Under the pieces are notes generated by a model. It was not told the DNA's origin. It searched no databases and worked only from the letters and a program-made list of their open reading frames with translations. Of a stretch of DNA of 64,000 nt, positions 40,429 through 50,715 are shown one piece after another (positions within the stretch are counted from its first letter, which is position 1; the number at the start of each line of letters is the position of its first letter). Origin of the DNA: JABDKH01 sp963768565 (lineage in GTDB: Bacteria; Bacteroidota; Rhodothermia; Rhodothermales; JABDKH01); assembly GCA_963768565.1 (NCBI GenBank), contig CAVYIO010000007.1, positions 1 through 64,000 of the forward strand. The letters are read 5' to 3'. The position numbers and the translations under genes are program-made.

Positions 40429-40947
40429 TTACTTGCGAACGGCCTCGACGGCGTAGTAGCGTGGAGTGAGGCGCCGCAAGATCGGCCTGACGCCTACCTC
40501 TCGAGTGGGGCTGGTCCACTTCGCAGTCCGCTCAATCTTCCATCCGGCTTTCTCAAGCAGCCAGTCGAACTGCCAATCCTCGAATTCGTGGAAGTGGCGA
40601 TCCCACTGATCGGCTTCATTGCGATATGCTTTCGCAAACCACAGACGGAGTGGTACCGTCACCACCAAGCGGTCAGCTCCGATTCGACTAAGTACCGAAA
40701 ACGGAGACACGAGGTGCTCAAGTATTTCAAAGGCAGTAACGACATCAACGTCGATGCGGCGTACAACCTCCGGGTTCAGATCCAGATCGCCCTCCGTGTT
40801 GAACACTTGGTAGCCAGCCTGTCGCATCTGTTCTGCAAATGGATTGTCTGTCCCGAGGTCCAACACACGACCGCCACCGGGGACGCATTCCTTCAGAAAT
40901 GCCATCGTGAGTTCATACCGCCGCGCCGTCAGGTAGTTCGCTTTCAT
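40429..40947 (-). CDS. Small class I SAM-dependent methyltransferase
   Basis: 172 residues. Motif I VPGGGRVLDLGTDNPFAEQM, the acidic residue in FNTEGDLDLNP, VDVVTAFEILEHLVSPF (ubiE-like motif II with ExLEH) and LVVTVPLRLWF. The C-terminus is short, with several Trp and a FHEFEDWQFDWLLEKAGWK segment common in glycan or rhamnosyl methyltransferases. It lies 10 bp downstream of wecB, likely in the same operon, so modification of the surface glycan is a reasonable guess. Confidence 0.75.
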   Translation of the reverse strand: MKANYLTARRYELTMAFLKECVPGGGRVLDLGTDNPFAEQMRQAGYQVFNTEGDLDLNPEVVRRIDVDVVTAFEILEHLVSPFSVLSRIGADRLVVTVPLRLWFAKAYRNEADQWDRHFHEFEDWQFDWLLEKAGWKIERTAKWTSPTREVGVRPILRRLTPRYYAVEAVRK

Positions 40948-40957
40948 TTGATCCGAA

Positions 40958-42034
40958 TTAAGGGTCTAGTCCCATGCGCACGCGAACCGTCTCGGCAATG
41001 TACTGTGCCGCCTTTCCATCACCGTACGGTGAGGGCGGTTCCGTCACGGGCGTGGTGGCGAGTGCTTCAGACACAATACTCAAGTCATTGCCCGCCAATA
41101 CATTCCATCCACCTTCGAGCGTTTCCACCCACTCGGTTTCATTGCGAAGCGTGACACATGGTGTGCGCGACCAGAGCGCCTCCTTCTGCAGGCCGCCGGA
41201 GTCTGTGAGCACCGCCAAAGCACCATCAAGTAGCGACAACATAGCAAGGTATCCGCACGGATCGATCGGCAGAATGTTAGCGCCCGGGGCCAATCCGTAT
41301 TGCTTCATGAGCACAGCCGCCCGCGGATGTACCGGCCAGACAACCGGACGGTTCACTTTGTCAAAGACGTTGAGGATTTGTGCGAGGCGTTCGCGGTCGT
41401 TTGTGTTCTCCGCCCGATGAACAGTGGCAAGATAGTACTCGCCCTTCCGAAACGGGATCACATCGGAGATCGGATGATTTGCCAGCGCCATTGGACGAAA
41501 TCTCAACAGCACATCGTACATCACGTCGCCCGTCTTAACGACTCCGTCGATAATTCCTTCGTTCGTCAGGTTCTCGACTGCATTATGCGAGGGACAGAAC
41601 AGCAATGACGACAATCGGTCGGTCGCGATCCGGTTGATTTCTTCCGGCATCAATCGATTGAAAGACCGGAGGCCCGCCTCCACATGCACGATCGGCACGT
41701 GGAGTTTCGCTGCGACGAGGGCGGCAGCAAGTGTGCTGTTCGTATCGCCGTAGACCAGCAGCGCGTCGTACGGCTTTGCGTTTACGAGATACTCCTCAAG
41801 CCGCACCATTATATCGCCCGTCTGGCGTGCATGCGTTCCGGAACCTGCACCAAGATTCACGATCGGTTCGGGGATTCCCATCTCCTCGAAAAAGATCTCG
41901 CTCAAGCGCACATCGTAGTGCTGCCCGGTGTGCACGACGTCCTCATACACACCGAATTCGGAGAGTGCGGCGCTAACCACGGATGCCTTGACGAATTGTG
42001 GTCGGGCGCCGACTACTGTGCAGATTCTATTCAA
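40958..42034 (-). CDS. wecB: UDP-N-acetylglucosamine 2-epimerase (non-hydrolysing)
   Basis: WecB converts UDP-GlcNAc to UDP-ManNAc for surface glycans. 358 residues, the usual length. Motifs: VVGARPQFVKASVVSAAL, VVHTGQHYD, LVYGDTNSTLAAALVA, IVHVEAGLRSFNRLMPEEIN, LLFCPSHNAVENL, TVHRAENTNDRERL, WPVHPRA and LTDSGGLQKEA, the standard order for the family. Its ATG overlaps the stop of the upstream glycosyltransferase (ATGA), which couples the two. Confidence 0.93.
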   Translation of the reverse strand: MNRICTVVGARPQFVKASVVSAALSEFGVYEDVVHTGQHYDVRLSEIFFEEMGIPEPIVNLGAGSGTHARQTGDIMVRLEEYLVNAKPYDALLVYGDTNSTLAAALVAAKLHVPIVHVEAGLRSFNRLMPEEINRIATDRLSSLLFCPSHNAVENLTNEGIIDGVVKTGDVMYDVLLRFRPMALANHPISDVIPFRKGEYYLATVHRAENTNDRERLAQILNVFDKVNRPVVWPVHPRAAVLMKQYGLAPGANILPIDPCGYLAMLSLLDGALAVLTDSGGLQKEALWSRTPCVTLRNETEWVETLEGGWNVLAGNDLSIVSEALATTPVTEPPSPYGDGKAAQYIAETVRVRMGLDP

Positions 42035-43342
42035 TCGTGCCTCTCCGTCGAGACACGATGCAGCAAATTCGCCAGCGCAGATGCCTGCGCAGGACGGGCA
42101 TACAGCTGAACTCCCGCTCGGTCCGCTCCGGGATTCGCCTCTCCCCGCCTGAACGCGCCATACTGCTCGGCGAGGTATGCATGCACGCCCTCCGAATCGC
42201 CGTGAGCAAATATGCGACCTCCGCTGCAGTCGCGAAGAATCGCTCCGGCATCTCCGTCCGGCGGGCCGATCGCAAGTGTCGGCCGACCTGACGCCAGGTA
42301 TTCGAACAACTTGCCGGTGACGATCTCGTGCGAAGAAGCTCCGTCGGGAATTACGAGAAGCAATAGAGACGAGTCTTGCATGAGTGCGACGGCACGATCA
42401 TGATCCACGTACGGCAGTATTCGCACGATGTCATCGAGTCCGTGCTCGCGAATCGACATACTGATCTCGGCATCAACATGGCCGATCAACTCGACCGCCA
42501 CGTCCCCGGGGCTCTTCGAGACAAGTAGCTGAAGTTGGCGCCAGAGGCGCTTCGGGTTCTGTGTGCGTGAGAGCGTGCCGATATGCCGGATGACAAATCG
42601 CTTGTTTGCCGGAGCCGGCACGTCCCGAAAGTCGTCCGGATCATAGCCGTTCGGCAGATACGTGTATTCGCGACTTACGCGCTTACTCAGGTTCGTCACC
42701 ATGCTGCGGCTCACGACGGTGACTGCGTCCGCCTCCGTCAGAACGGATTTTTCGAAGCGCTGGTCGCGAGCGGCCGCCAGCCTCGTCATCGGCAGCTGTG
42801 GATAGTAGTGGATGCCGGTCCACGGATCCCGCATGTCCGCCACCCAGGGCACACCCCACTTGCGCGCCAGAGTGCGCGACCCACGAGATGGGTCGAGTGC
42901 GGCGGACCCGTCGTCAGCACCGCATCGAACGGATCCTCACGATGGAGCTGGATTGCCTCCCGCGCGCAAACGGAACCCAACCGATCGAGCGTCCGGAACG
43001 TAAACGATTGGCACGAATCCAGAGCCCCGCTCGCTGGCGAAGCCCGGCCGACTCCTCCCTGACGAAGGCCACACCGACCGTGTCATCCTTGGGACGTCCG
43101 AGCAGTCGAGCGTATGACCCGTACGGATCCCACGAGCGGGTCTTGATCACGACCAGGGAATCAGGTACGTCTGCCGCGAGCGTGTCGTCCAGGTCGGGGT
43201 ACGATGCGTACTGCGGATCCACCGTGAGTACCGTGGGTGCCCAGCCATTCTCCGGCAGGTATTTCACAAACTTGAGGGTCCGCTGAACGCCCGGGCCTCC
43301 CGACGGAGGAAAATAGTAGCTGACAAAAAGCAACCGCTTCAC
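42031..43342 (-). CDS. Glycosyltransferase, GT4-like (two frameshifts)
   Basis: Three collinear pieces: 43342-42970 (MKRLLFVSYYFPPSGGPGVQ, with KFVKYLPENGWAPTVLTV), 42980-42860 (DAVLTTGPPHSTHLVGRA), and 42852-42031 (WVADMRDPWTGIHYYP, FVIRHIGTLSRTQNPKRLW, GKLFEYLASGRPTLAI). Together they give a GT-B glycosyltransferase of about 437 residues. The opening YYFPPxGGPGVQRxxKF is typical of Bacteroidota surface-glycan enzymes. Two single-base indels, near 42965 and 42860, are likely sequencing errors. ATGA overlaps at both ends link it to wecB and the YfhO gene. Confidence 0.8.
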
Positions 43343-45869
43343 GAAGTCGACTCCCCGGCCACCGGGTCGGCCGTAACGTCATCAAAATCAGCAGGCCGTC
43401 GTCGAATGTGAATCCAGCCCAGAACTAGAAGCAGCCCGTACGTCACGAGTGTCGAAGCCGCCGATATCCAGATTCCGATTCGATGACTGGCCGGCTCGAA
43501 CGCGAACAGGACTTCGTGTTCGCCGGGCGGGACCGTCACGCCACGCAGGAGGTAGTTCACGCGATGGATGTGCGTCACGTCGCCGTCAATCGTGGCTGTC
43601 CAGCCCGCCGGATAGTAGACCTCGCTGAGCACAAGCAGTCGCTTTCGTTGCGTATTGACACGGACGGCGATCCTGCGCGGGCCATACGATTCGACAACGG
43701 CCGTGGGGACATCGGCGGAGTCCGGGCGACCTGCCGGTATGTCCAGCGCCTCCTCGACCAACGCAACTCTCGCCGGTTCGAAATCCGGTGCATTCAATGC
43801 GCTCCAGGCGTCATCCGCCAGCGGCGTAACGGCCAGCGAGTCAACGAAATACGCCCGCGGCAGCAGCGTCGCTTAACTCGTAAACCGAAAACCCGGTCTG
43901 TTGCATCTTCGAACACTGCGGCGGAAGCACCGATTGGACTGCGGGAGACCACAAACCGAGTGTTCATCATCCGAAGTGCCGCAACGTTCAGCCTGCCCTC
44001 CGGCGTGATAAGGATGTTCTCCAGAAAATCCTGATACAGACGGAGCTTGGCCCCGTGGTAGCCGCTCAGCGATTCGTAGAAATAGGACGGGCGTGCGGTC
44101 TGCGACGGCGCGCCCTCGAGGGAAAGCACGCGAAACCGGTCGGACGACGCATCGGCCCTCTGTTCGATGTAACGATCAAACGCGAATTCCGGTATCGACT
44201 CCACGACGTCGGAACTTCCTGTCATTCGATCCGAATTGAAATAGCGACGATCGACGGTCCACAGATCGACCAGGACGAGTAACGTGACTGCAATCTGCAA
44301 GACGGGCGCACCGAACCGACCGTTTCTGAAGAGCAGATAAAGGCCACCGGCCAGGAGCAAAAAGATGAAGGTGCGCCAGGCGTCGGTCGCCAGTCTCTCC
44401 TGACGTCCAGTGCGGGCCTCGTCCAGCACCTGTTCGGCCGCCTGGCCGACACGCGGATCGCTTTCGGGCACGTTATTGGATCGAGCGATCTGCTGAGCGA
44501 TATTCGCACGTTCTCCGGGTCTCTCGAAACTGAGGACGGCATTGCCGGCCAGACCCAGAATCAGCACACCGCCTATGAACGCCAGATACCCGATCGCTAT
44601 GGGCGATCGAAGGTTGACCGACTTGAGCGGATCGCGGACGATGGAGTCGACTCCCGCTCCGGCCAGAACGGCGACAACAAGCGCGACCGCCGCAAGCCAG
44701 GTCTCCGGGACACGAAACGCGGAGAACAGGGGAAAGAAATTGAACATCGCCCGGTTCAGAATGGCAAAATTGGATCCGAGCGAGAAGAAGATCATGACCA
44801 CCGCGGCCACACCCAGCGATCGCACCCACACTTCGCGGCGACGCACTACCGCTACGGCCGCCAGAAAGAGGATGATTCCCGTCACGTAATGTGGCCCACT
44901 GGTAAACGTCTTCGGTCCCCAGTACAGTTCGGAACCGCCGAAGGCGTCGGCAACAGCCAGCGTGAGTAATTCCGCCACACCCTGGCTCCAACCCATCGCG
45001 TAGTCCCACGAGAGGCCACCGGCCGCACCACCCGGAGCGGAGCCGCGGATCGTGTATGCCTTGTATTCGAACTGCGCGAGGTAGGGCTGGGCAACCATGA
45101 GGCCGGCAAATACGCCGCCCAAAACCAGAGACGCCGACACCCGGCCGAACTGCGACAGGTGGCCGCTTTTGTAGGCCGCGACGCCCTCGGCAATCCACCA
45201 GATCAGGACGACGAACAGCACGTAGTACGTAATCTGAGAATGACCGGCTCGAAGGTTGACGGCCAACGCCACGGCGAACAATGCGGAAGCGAGGACACCC
45301 GGTCGCCTGAGTGCGAACGCAAACGCCAGAAGGAGCCACGGAGCGAAGCACAACGAAACGAATTTTGAATTGTGGCCCGTGGCCAGGAGGATGGGCAAAT
45401 ACGTTGTGAGCCCGAACGCAACGGCCGACAGCACTCCGGCAAGGCGATTCCTCGTCAGGAAGAATACGAGCAGGTACATCCCCGAGAGCAGCACGATGAA
45501 ATGCGAGCTTGGCCACACGACCCGTCGCGCGAACCCGATCAGGGTGTCGATCTGAGGGACCGCGGCAACGTAGCGGATCATGTAGGCCGGCATCCCTCCG
45601 AACACGTTGGTTGCCCAGAGTGCGGCTTCGCCGGTGGCCTCCTCGTACTCGATTACCGAGTTGGCGGTGGCACGCCAGTTGACCGTGTCGGAGCCCGCAA
45701 GGGACTTCCCGCCAAAATGCAGCGACGAGAAGAACGACAGTGAAACGAGCACGAGGAGCCCGAGGCACAGGGCATGTTGAGCTCGCCCGGAAAGCCGGTC
45801 CCAGCCCGACGGCGGAGTTTCAACTTGCACCTTTCGCTCTCGACTCGGGCGGTTCTTTCGCCGACTCAT
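43339..45869 (-). CDS. YfhO-family membrane protein (one frameshift)
   Basis: About 843 residues when the indel near 43,870 is repaired. The large N-terminal part has 11-13 TM helices (LCLGLLVLVSLSFFSSLHFG, YYVLFVVLIWWIAEGVAAY, ITGIILFLAAVAVV and others). A soluble C-terminal domain is split by the shift (WTATIDGDVTHIHRVNYL, then LRGVTVPPGEHEVLFAFEP). The final segment adds one or two TM helices. YfhO proteins are GT-C-like and in other bacteria glycosylate cell-wall or lipid-linked polymers. It begins the operon that runs through the glycosyltransferase, wecB and the methyltransferase. Confidence 0.82.
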
Positions 45870-45906
45870 CCTTGCTGCCTGTCCGCTTTTGTTGGGAAGA
45901 CCGACA

Positions 45907-46194
45907 TCAGTCGATCACTTTGGGAACACGAAAGAACTCCGAGTCCGCGTCCGGCGCATTTGACAGGGCGACGCTCCGCGTAATTCGCGTCGTCGCCACG
46001 TCCGGCCTGACCACGTTAAAGAGGTCCAACACGTGTGACATCGGCTCGACGTCCGATACGTCGAGTTCTTCGAGCTTTTCCACGTAGTCCAGAATCCTTG
46101 TGAGCTGAAGCGCCATTTCCTGCTCTTCATCCAGCGAGAACTCGAGTCGCGCCAGCGAAGCTATGTGTCGGACTTGCTCGAGGGAAACTTTCAC
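45907..46194 (-). CDS. gatC: Aspartyl/glutamyl-tRNA amidotransferase subunit C
   Basis: 95 residues, full length. MKVSLEQVRHIASLARLEFS is the standard GatC opening, followed by LTRILDYVEKLEELDVSDVE and MSHVLDLFNVVRPD, then VALSNAPDADSEFFRVPKVI. GatC stabilises the GatAB complex that makes Gln-tRNA and Asn-tRNA. No gatA or gatB is adjacent, as in many Bacteroidota-type genomes. It lies between the YfhO and acyltransferase genes on the same strand. Confidence 0.95.
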   Translation of the reverse strand: MKVSLEQVRHIASLARLEFSLDEEQEMALQLTRILDYVEKLEELDVSDVEPMSHVLDLFNVVRPDVATTRITRSVALSNAPDADSEFFRVPKVID

Positions 46195-46286
46195 AGTTGG
46201 ATCGGTTTCGATGGGGGCTCAAGATAAGGCCCCGTCGTCTGAGATTTCACAGGGGCGACACCGCCCGGCGCCGCTGCTCAGCCATC

Positions 46287-47075
46287 TCATGCCGGCAGTT
46301 CCGATGCGATGGCCGCACTGACCGTCTCGATAAACGGCGTGAGTTCGGCTCGCGTCTGTCCCACCACGTTTACTGGCGGATGGACAACGATACGGACTCG
46401 ACCAGGCCGTGACGCAATTCTGGTCTCGTTCATGAGCCGATATGCATCAACGATTGTGATCGGTACCATCGGCACTCCCGCCTCCGCGGCGAGCGAGAAC
46501 GCACTCTTCTTGAGGGGATGCAGTATGGGCCCGTAGGTACGTAGTCCTTCCGGAAAAATGATTACGGAGCGCCCCTCTCGAATCTGGCGACCTGCGCGCT
46601 TCAGGCTCTCATGAGAACGACGGGTATCCCTTCCGCCAACGAACACGGAGGGGGACATCCGTAGAGCGGTTCCAAGAAAAGGAATCGGCTCAAGCTCCGC
46701 CTTCGCCACAAAACCGAAGGGCAGCGGCAGAATACTCGCCAGGATGGCTATATCAAGCAGATTCTGGTGGTTTGCGGCAAAAACGTACGATCGCTCCAGG
46801 TCGAGCGTCGTGCGCCACTCTGTTGTTACCCGAACGCCGAATCCGAGCAGAAGGGACCGGCCCCACCAGCCTGCCCAGAAGCCGAAAACATCCTGGTTCC
46901 GGGTCACGACCTGCGCAATTCCATACGCAAACGCGAAGAAGACGGTCATCAGCACCGCCCACAGGTAACCAAGAACGAACCAGAGACGATTTAAAACCGA
47001 CCGAGCAGGTTCGATTGCTTCTTCCGCAGCAAGCACGATATCCTTAGAAGTGTATGACTCGGACGACAGCGGCAT
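46287..47075 (-). CDS. 1-acyl-sn-glycerol-3-phosphate acyltransferase (PlsC-like)
   Basis: 262 residues. One or two TM helices near the N-terminus (FVLGYLWAVLMTVFFAFAYG) precede the acyltransferase motifs: AANHQNLLDIAIL (NHxxxxD), PFGFVAKAELEPIPFLGTAL, SVIIFPEGLRTYGPIL (FPEG motif) and GVPMVPITIVDAY. The enzyme makes phosphatidic acid from lysophosphatidic acid at the membrane. It is divergent from the outer-membrane protein gene, with 42 bp between the starts. Confidence 0.9.
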   Translation of the reverse strand: MPLSSESYTSKDIVLAAEEAIEPARSVLNRLWFVLGYLWAVLMTVFFAFAYGIAQVVTRNQDVFGFWAGWWGRSLLLGFGVRVTTEWRTTLDLERSYVFAANHQNLLDIAILASILPLPFGFVAKAELEPIPFLGTALRMSPSVFVGGRDTRRSHESLKRAGRQIREGRSVIIFPEGLRTYGPILHPLKKSAFSLAAEAGVPMVPITIVDAYRLMNETRIASRPGRVRIVVHPPVNVVGQTRAELTPFIETVSAAIASELPA

Positions 47076-47117
47076 CTTTCCCGGTTTTAGGTGAGATCAT
47101 ACTCACGAGGCGTTTTC

Positions 47118-47759
47118 ATGCGATGTTACCTGGCCTGTCTCGCGGCCACATTGATTCTGGTTCTGTTTTCTCCTGCCCCGGCGGCCGGACAGACCATCGA
47201 GCCCGGAATACACGTCGGATTGGCTGCTGCGACCTTCAGCGGTAAAGCAAATACGGATTTCGGCTTTCGAGGGTCCTTCGGTGCGGGCATATCGGTCGGA
47301 CTCGACTTCGGTAACGGATTCCTGGTGCAGCCGGAAGTACGTTACGTGGCAAAGGGCGGCAAGAGCGACGAAGCTTTTGTTGAGGGTTCTCCTGGAGCAC
47401 TCAACGTAAAGTCTACGATTTCGTACCTGGAGTTTCCGGTACTGCTGGCATACCGCTTCGAGACGCGGGGAACCGTTCACCCGAAGGTGTTTCTCGGACC
47501 TTTCGTTGCTCGAAAACTCGACTCGACCATCGAGTGGCAACTGGCCAGCGGAGGTACAAAGTTGCGTGACTCCGACGATTCCATTGTCTCGACGGACTAC
47601 GGGTTCGTGGTCGGTGCCGGGCTTGAGATCGACGTCATGGGAGAAAGGCTCGTCGCGGCTACCAGGGCCACGTTCGGCAGAAAGGATGTTCGCGACCTGG
47701 CCGAGGCGCCGTTGCATAACACCGGGCTCGAGTTCTCCCTTGGACTTGTGCTTCGATAG
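47118..47759 (+). CDS. Outer-membrane beta-barrel protein
   Basis: 213 residues from ATG 47118. A signal peptide MRCYLACLAATLILVLF with cleavage after AAGQ is followed by alternating amphipathic strands (GIHVGLAAATFSG, FGAGISVGLDFGNGFLVQPE, LAYRFETRG) and a C-terminus ending LEFSLGLVLR, typical of small outer-membrane beta-barrel (OmpW/PorT-like) proteins of Bacteroidota. The function is not specific. It is convergent with the M28-like gene. Confidence 0.82.
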   Translation: MRCYLACLAATLILVLFSPAPAAGQTIEPGIHVGLAAATFSGKANTDFGFRGSFGAGISVGLDFGNGFLVQPEVRYVAKGGKSDEAFVEGSPGALNVKSTISYLEFPVLLAYRFETRGTVHPKVFLGPFVARKLDSTIEWQLASGGTKLRDSDDSIVSTDYGFVVGAGLEIDVMGERLVAATRATFGRKDVRDLAEAPLHNTGLEFSLGLVLR

Positions 47760-47792
47760 GCGGTCGCTCTTCCTGTCGCGACACATCACCGT

Positions 47793-49184
47793 TCAGTCCG
47801 GCAGCTGACGCTGCTGAGTCAGGTCTTCCTCCTCCGCCATCAGTTCGCTGGCGAGATTAATGTAGAGCCGCGACGCAAGTTCGGCTGCTGTCTCTACAGC
47901 CACGTCCATGTACGCACCGGCCGAGACCGACGGTTTGATCGGACGTCGGCCGGGCGGCACACGCGGATCAAACGGGCGCAGGATCACGGTGTCCGGGAGG
48001 CCTGGCGGGCGACGGGAAAGAACCGGAAGAACCGGAACGTGGCCGCCATCGGCCTTTTCCGTGGGTAGTTCGCCATCGACGCTGTTGCCGGCATACACCA
48101 GCGATCGAATCTTCCGTCCATCCCAGAGAGGAGCCGCCAGGAGTGCCCTGAGCCCTGAAGCATCTACCGTTCCCCCCGATACAAATGCGACGATGAGCGT
48201 CCTTTCAGGAATTCCGGCGTAACGCGAGAACTGACTGAGTTGCCGAACGACCTCAAGCGCGGCGACCACCTCCACGCCGATATTTCGTACATCGAGCGCC
48301 CGCACGCCGGCGAAGCTCCCCACCGCATCGAGAGGTGTGCACAGGATGACCGCCTCGGCCGAAAGCTCCGGGTGCTTGCCGGGGACGTAACCAATGATGT
48401 TTATTCCTGCTGCCATTCTGCTCCAGGCAGACACGATTTCAACGCGAACGGATCGACTCAACAGGCGGTGTGTCGGAGCGTCGGGATCCGGTAGACTACC
48501 TCGCAGGAGCGTCCGTACGACTCGGGGCGTGACCTGAAGCATTCCATGGCCTTCCCACTGCTTGCTCGACGGCCCGGGCTCCAGCCGACGCTGGAAGATC
48601 AACAGATCAATACTCGACGAGCGCAGCGTCGCCTCAGTTTCGGGTGTGACATCGCCAATCCAGAGCAGCGCTGAACCAGGCTCACGGGATGCCCCCTCCG
48701 CGTCGTTGATCCACAACGAACGTATCACGCCGTTGAACGGCGCCGACCGCCCGTCCGGCAGCACGTCAAGACCCGTGATGAAGTCCAGGCTGTCGGAACC
48801 CTCGAAACGCAGCCGCGCCCCGGAAACGACGTTTCGAGGTGAGTTGTGTATGATGCGGAATCCGCTCTCGAGTGCCGGCTGAAGTCGATACTCACGAAGC
48901 CGTCGGGCGACGTAGGCCGCGGCAACGTTGTACCCCACGGACATGTCCGCCCGGCCCCGAACAGCCTCACTGTTCAGGAAGGAGAGATCTTCCGCCATTG
49001 TATTCCGGCTCCACACAGGGCTGCCGGGAGTCGACGCCGGCCGCGCGTCCGGCACCGTCAGCGCGGAGCATGCGCCGGACGACAACAACAGTAGCAGTAT
49101 GATCGCTACCGGAACCGGGTGCCATGAACGAGGAATCACTTCCGAGGAGCAAGCTTGATGTGATGCGGAATCACAAGATATCAA
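47793..49184 (-). CDS. M28 peptidase-like lipoprotein lacking metal ligands
   Basis: 463 residues. A lipobox at LLSSGACS suggests a lipoprotein. The layout is that of M28 aminopeptidases: an N-terminal segment (EDLSFLNSEAVRGRADMSVG, then AAAYVARRLREYRLQPAL) with the zinc-site lead-in NIIGYVPGKHPEL and a later GVEVVAALEVVRQLS. The expected His of the first zinc motif (GAHYDHxG) is replaced in ILCTPLDAVGS, and I do not see the paired Asp/Glu ligands, for example FVSGGTVDASGLRAL where FxxEExGxxGS is expected. It is probably a non-catalytic pseudopeptidase. It lies just downstream of the secretin, past a terminator. Confidence 0.65.
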   Translation of the reverse strand: MISCDSASHQACSSEVIPRSWHPVPVAIILLLLLSSGACSALTVPDARPASTPGSPVWSRNTMAEDLSFLNSEAVRGRADMSVGYNVAAAYVARRLREYRLQPALESGFRIIHNSPRNVVSGARLRFEGSDSLDFITGLDVLPDGRSAPFNGVIRSLWINDAEGASREPGSALLWIGDVTPETEATLRSSSIDLLIFQRRLEPGPSSKQWEGHGMLQVTPRVVRTLLRGSLPDPDAPTHRLLSRSVRVEIVSAWSRMAAGINIIGYVPGKHPELSAEAVILCTPLDAVGSFAGVRALDVRNIGVEVVAALEVVRQLSQFSRYAGIPERTLIVAFVSGGTVDASGLRALLAAPLWDGRKIRSLVYAGNSVDGELPTEKADGGHVPVLPVLSRRPPGLPDTVILRPFDPRVPPGRRPIKPSVSAGAYMDVAVETAAELASRLYINLASELMAEEEDLTQQRQLPD

Positions 49185-49256
49185 CCGTCAGGTGGTAAAC
49201 GCAGAACGGAGTGAAATCACTGCGCAACAAAACGGTCAAGACATCCGCCGTAGGCA

Positions 49257-49291
49257 CAAAAAAAGGGGGCGACCCATGGCCGCCCCCTTTC
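49257..49291 (-). terminator. Rho-independent terminator after the secretin gene
   Basis: On the minus strand a stem built from GGGGGCG and CGCCCCC around an 8-9 base loop is followed by a run of seven T. It ends the pilMN-pilOP-pilQ operon. Confidence 0.85.
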
Positions 49292-49311
49292 TCCGGAGTA
49301 GTGTGGTCGGG

Positions 49312-50679
49312 CTACTGATCCACTTCTCTGAATCGTGTTGGCTGATCCGTAGATGCGCCCACGTTTCGATTGAAGCGCTGCAGCATCTCTTCCTTCTTGC
49401 GACGAGTCTGCTCGAGCAAGTCGACCTGTCCGCGACGGCGCGAACGTGTATCCAGCGGATCGACCAGTTCGGCCTGCAATACGATCAGAAGTTCCTTCTG
49501 GTTGGTCGAGCGCTGTGTCTTTCCGAACAGGTAGCGCAGTCCGAAGAACCACGGCGGCAGATCCTTGAGGAACGGTACACCGGCCCGGGAGCGAGTCTCC
49601 TCGGTTGAGTAGAGACCACCGATAACGGTCTGCTCTCCATCCAGCAGGAGGACCTGCGTATTGGCCGTGTTCCGGTCGATGATCAGTCCCGCAAGTGACG
49701 GACGGCTGCCTGACTTTTCGACTTTCACATCGAGATGAACGAACTCAAGCATGGGAGAGCCCGCCGTATCCGCAACCGCTTCCTTGATGAGAGTCGGGGT
49801 TACATCGATGATGATACCGGTCGAGAAGAACTGTGTGACCGTGTTGCCTGCAAAATCGCGGACCTGTACCGGCACGTCGGAACCGATCTGGATCGTTCCC
49901 TTCTCTCCGCTCTGAACGGTGACCTGGGGCTGGGCGATCGTCTCACCGACTCCTTCGGTCTCTGCAAACTGCAGGAACTGCTTGAGGTCGGAGAACGCGA
50001 TCTCTTCCGGTGCGCGGATAATGTCCTCGACGCCGTCAAAGATATCTGCCGTTTTCATGAAGAACTCGACGCGCGAACCACTCTGCTGTCCACCACTGGA
50101 CCCACCTCCACTCCCGCCGGTGCTGCCGCCGCGACTGCCCACAAAGACGCTCCAGTTCAAACCCGTGTCACGCACTTTCGAGTGGTTAAGCTCGAAGAGG
50201 ACAGCGTTGATCTGAATCTCTCGGGTGTTCTTGTTCGCGGGAAGAAGCTCGCCGCGACCCTGAAGGGCGGGTGTCCCTGCCCCCACGGCTCCGATTTCAC
50301 CTACAGGAGCCTGCTCCACGATGAAGAAGCGATCCGTCTCACGATAGATCAGACCGTTGAACTGGAGAACGAGTTCGAATGCATCCAGAAAGTGCATGCT
50401 CGCAATGGAGACCCCGATGGGGTTCGAACGACCTTCCGGATCAACAACCTGCTTGCCGGTTACTCGCTGGAAGATCGGATCGACGAATTCCAGGAATCGA
50501 TCAAACGGAGTTGATGGAAGGAACGAAACGAGTTGATCCGGTGGGATGTAGGCGCGGATCTGCCGCTGGGGCGGACGATCCTGTGCACCGGCAAGCTGCG
50601 GAAGGCCGGCCGACAGCGCAACTACAACCATGCTCAGCATGGTCAACTTCATTTGAGCTGAGGCGATCTTAAACTTCAT
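49312..50679 (-). CDS. Secretin, PilQ/GspD-like
   Basis: 455 residues from ATG 50679. A signal peptide (MLSMVVVALSAGLPQLAGAQ) is followed by an STN/N1-like domain (FDRFLEFVDPIFQRVTGKQV, RETDRFFIVEQ), then the secretin core: NTREIQINAVLFELNHSKV, a Gly/Ser-rich insert (TGGSGGGSSGG), FAETEGVGETIAQPQVTVQS and STGIIIDVTPTLI. The signature GGLYSTEETRSRAGVPFLKD then DLPPWFFGLRYLFG completes the beta-barrel. It forms the outer-membrane channel for a pilus or secretion machine. The start overlaps nothing and lies 37 bp after the PilOP-like gene. Confidence 0.88.
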   Translation of the reverse strand: MKFKIASAQMKLTMLSMVVVALSAGLPQLAGAQDRPPQRQIRAYIPPDQLVSFLPSTPFDRFLEFVDPIFQRVTGKQVVDPEGRSNPIGVSIASMHFLDAFELVLQFNGLIYRETDRFFIVEQAPVGEIGAVGAGTPALQGRGELLPANKNTREIQINAVLFELNHSKVRDTGLNWSVFVGSRGGSTGGSGGGSSGGQQSGSRVEFFMKTADIFDGVEDIIRAPEEIAFSDLKQFLQFAETEGVGETIAQPQVTVQSGEKGTIQIGSDVPVQVRDFAGNTVTQFFSTGIIIDVTPTLIKEAVADTAGSPMLEFVHLDVKVEKSGSRPSLAGLIIDRNTANTQVLLLDGEQTVIGGLYSTEETRSRAGVPFLKDLPPWFFGLRYLFGKTQRSTNQKELLIVLQAELVDPLDTRSRRRGQVDLLEQTRRKKEEMLQRFNRNVGASTDQPTRFREVDQ

Positions 50680-50715
50680 GGTACTTACTCCAGAACGCAC
50701 TTGATGGATGGTTTA

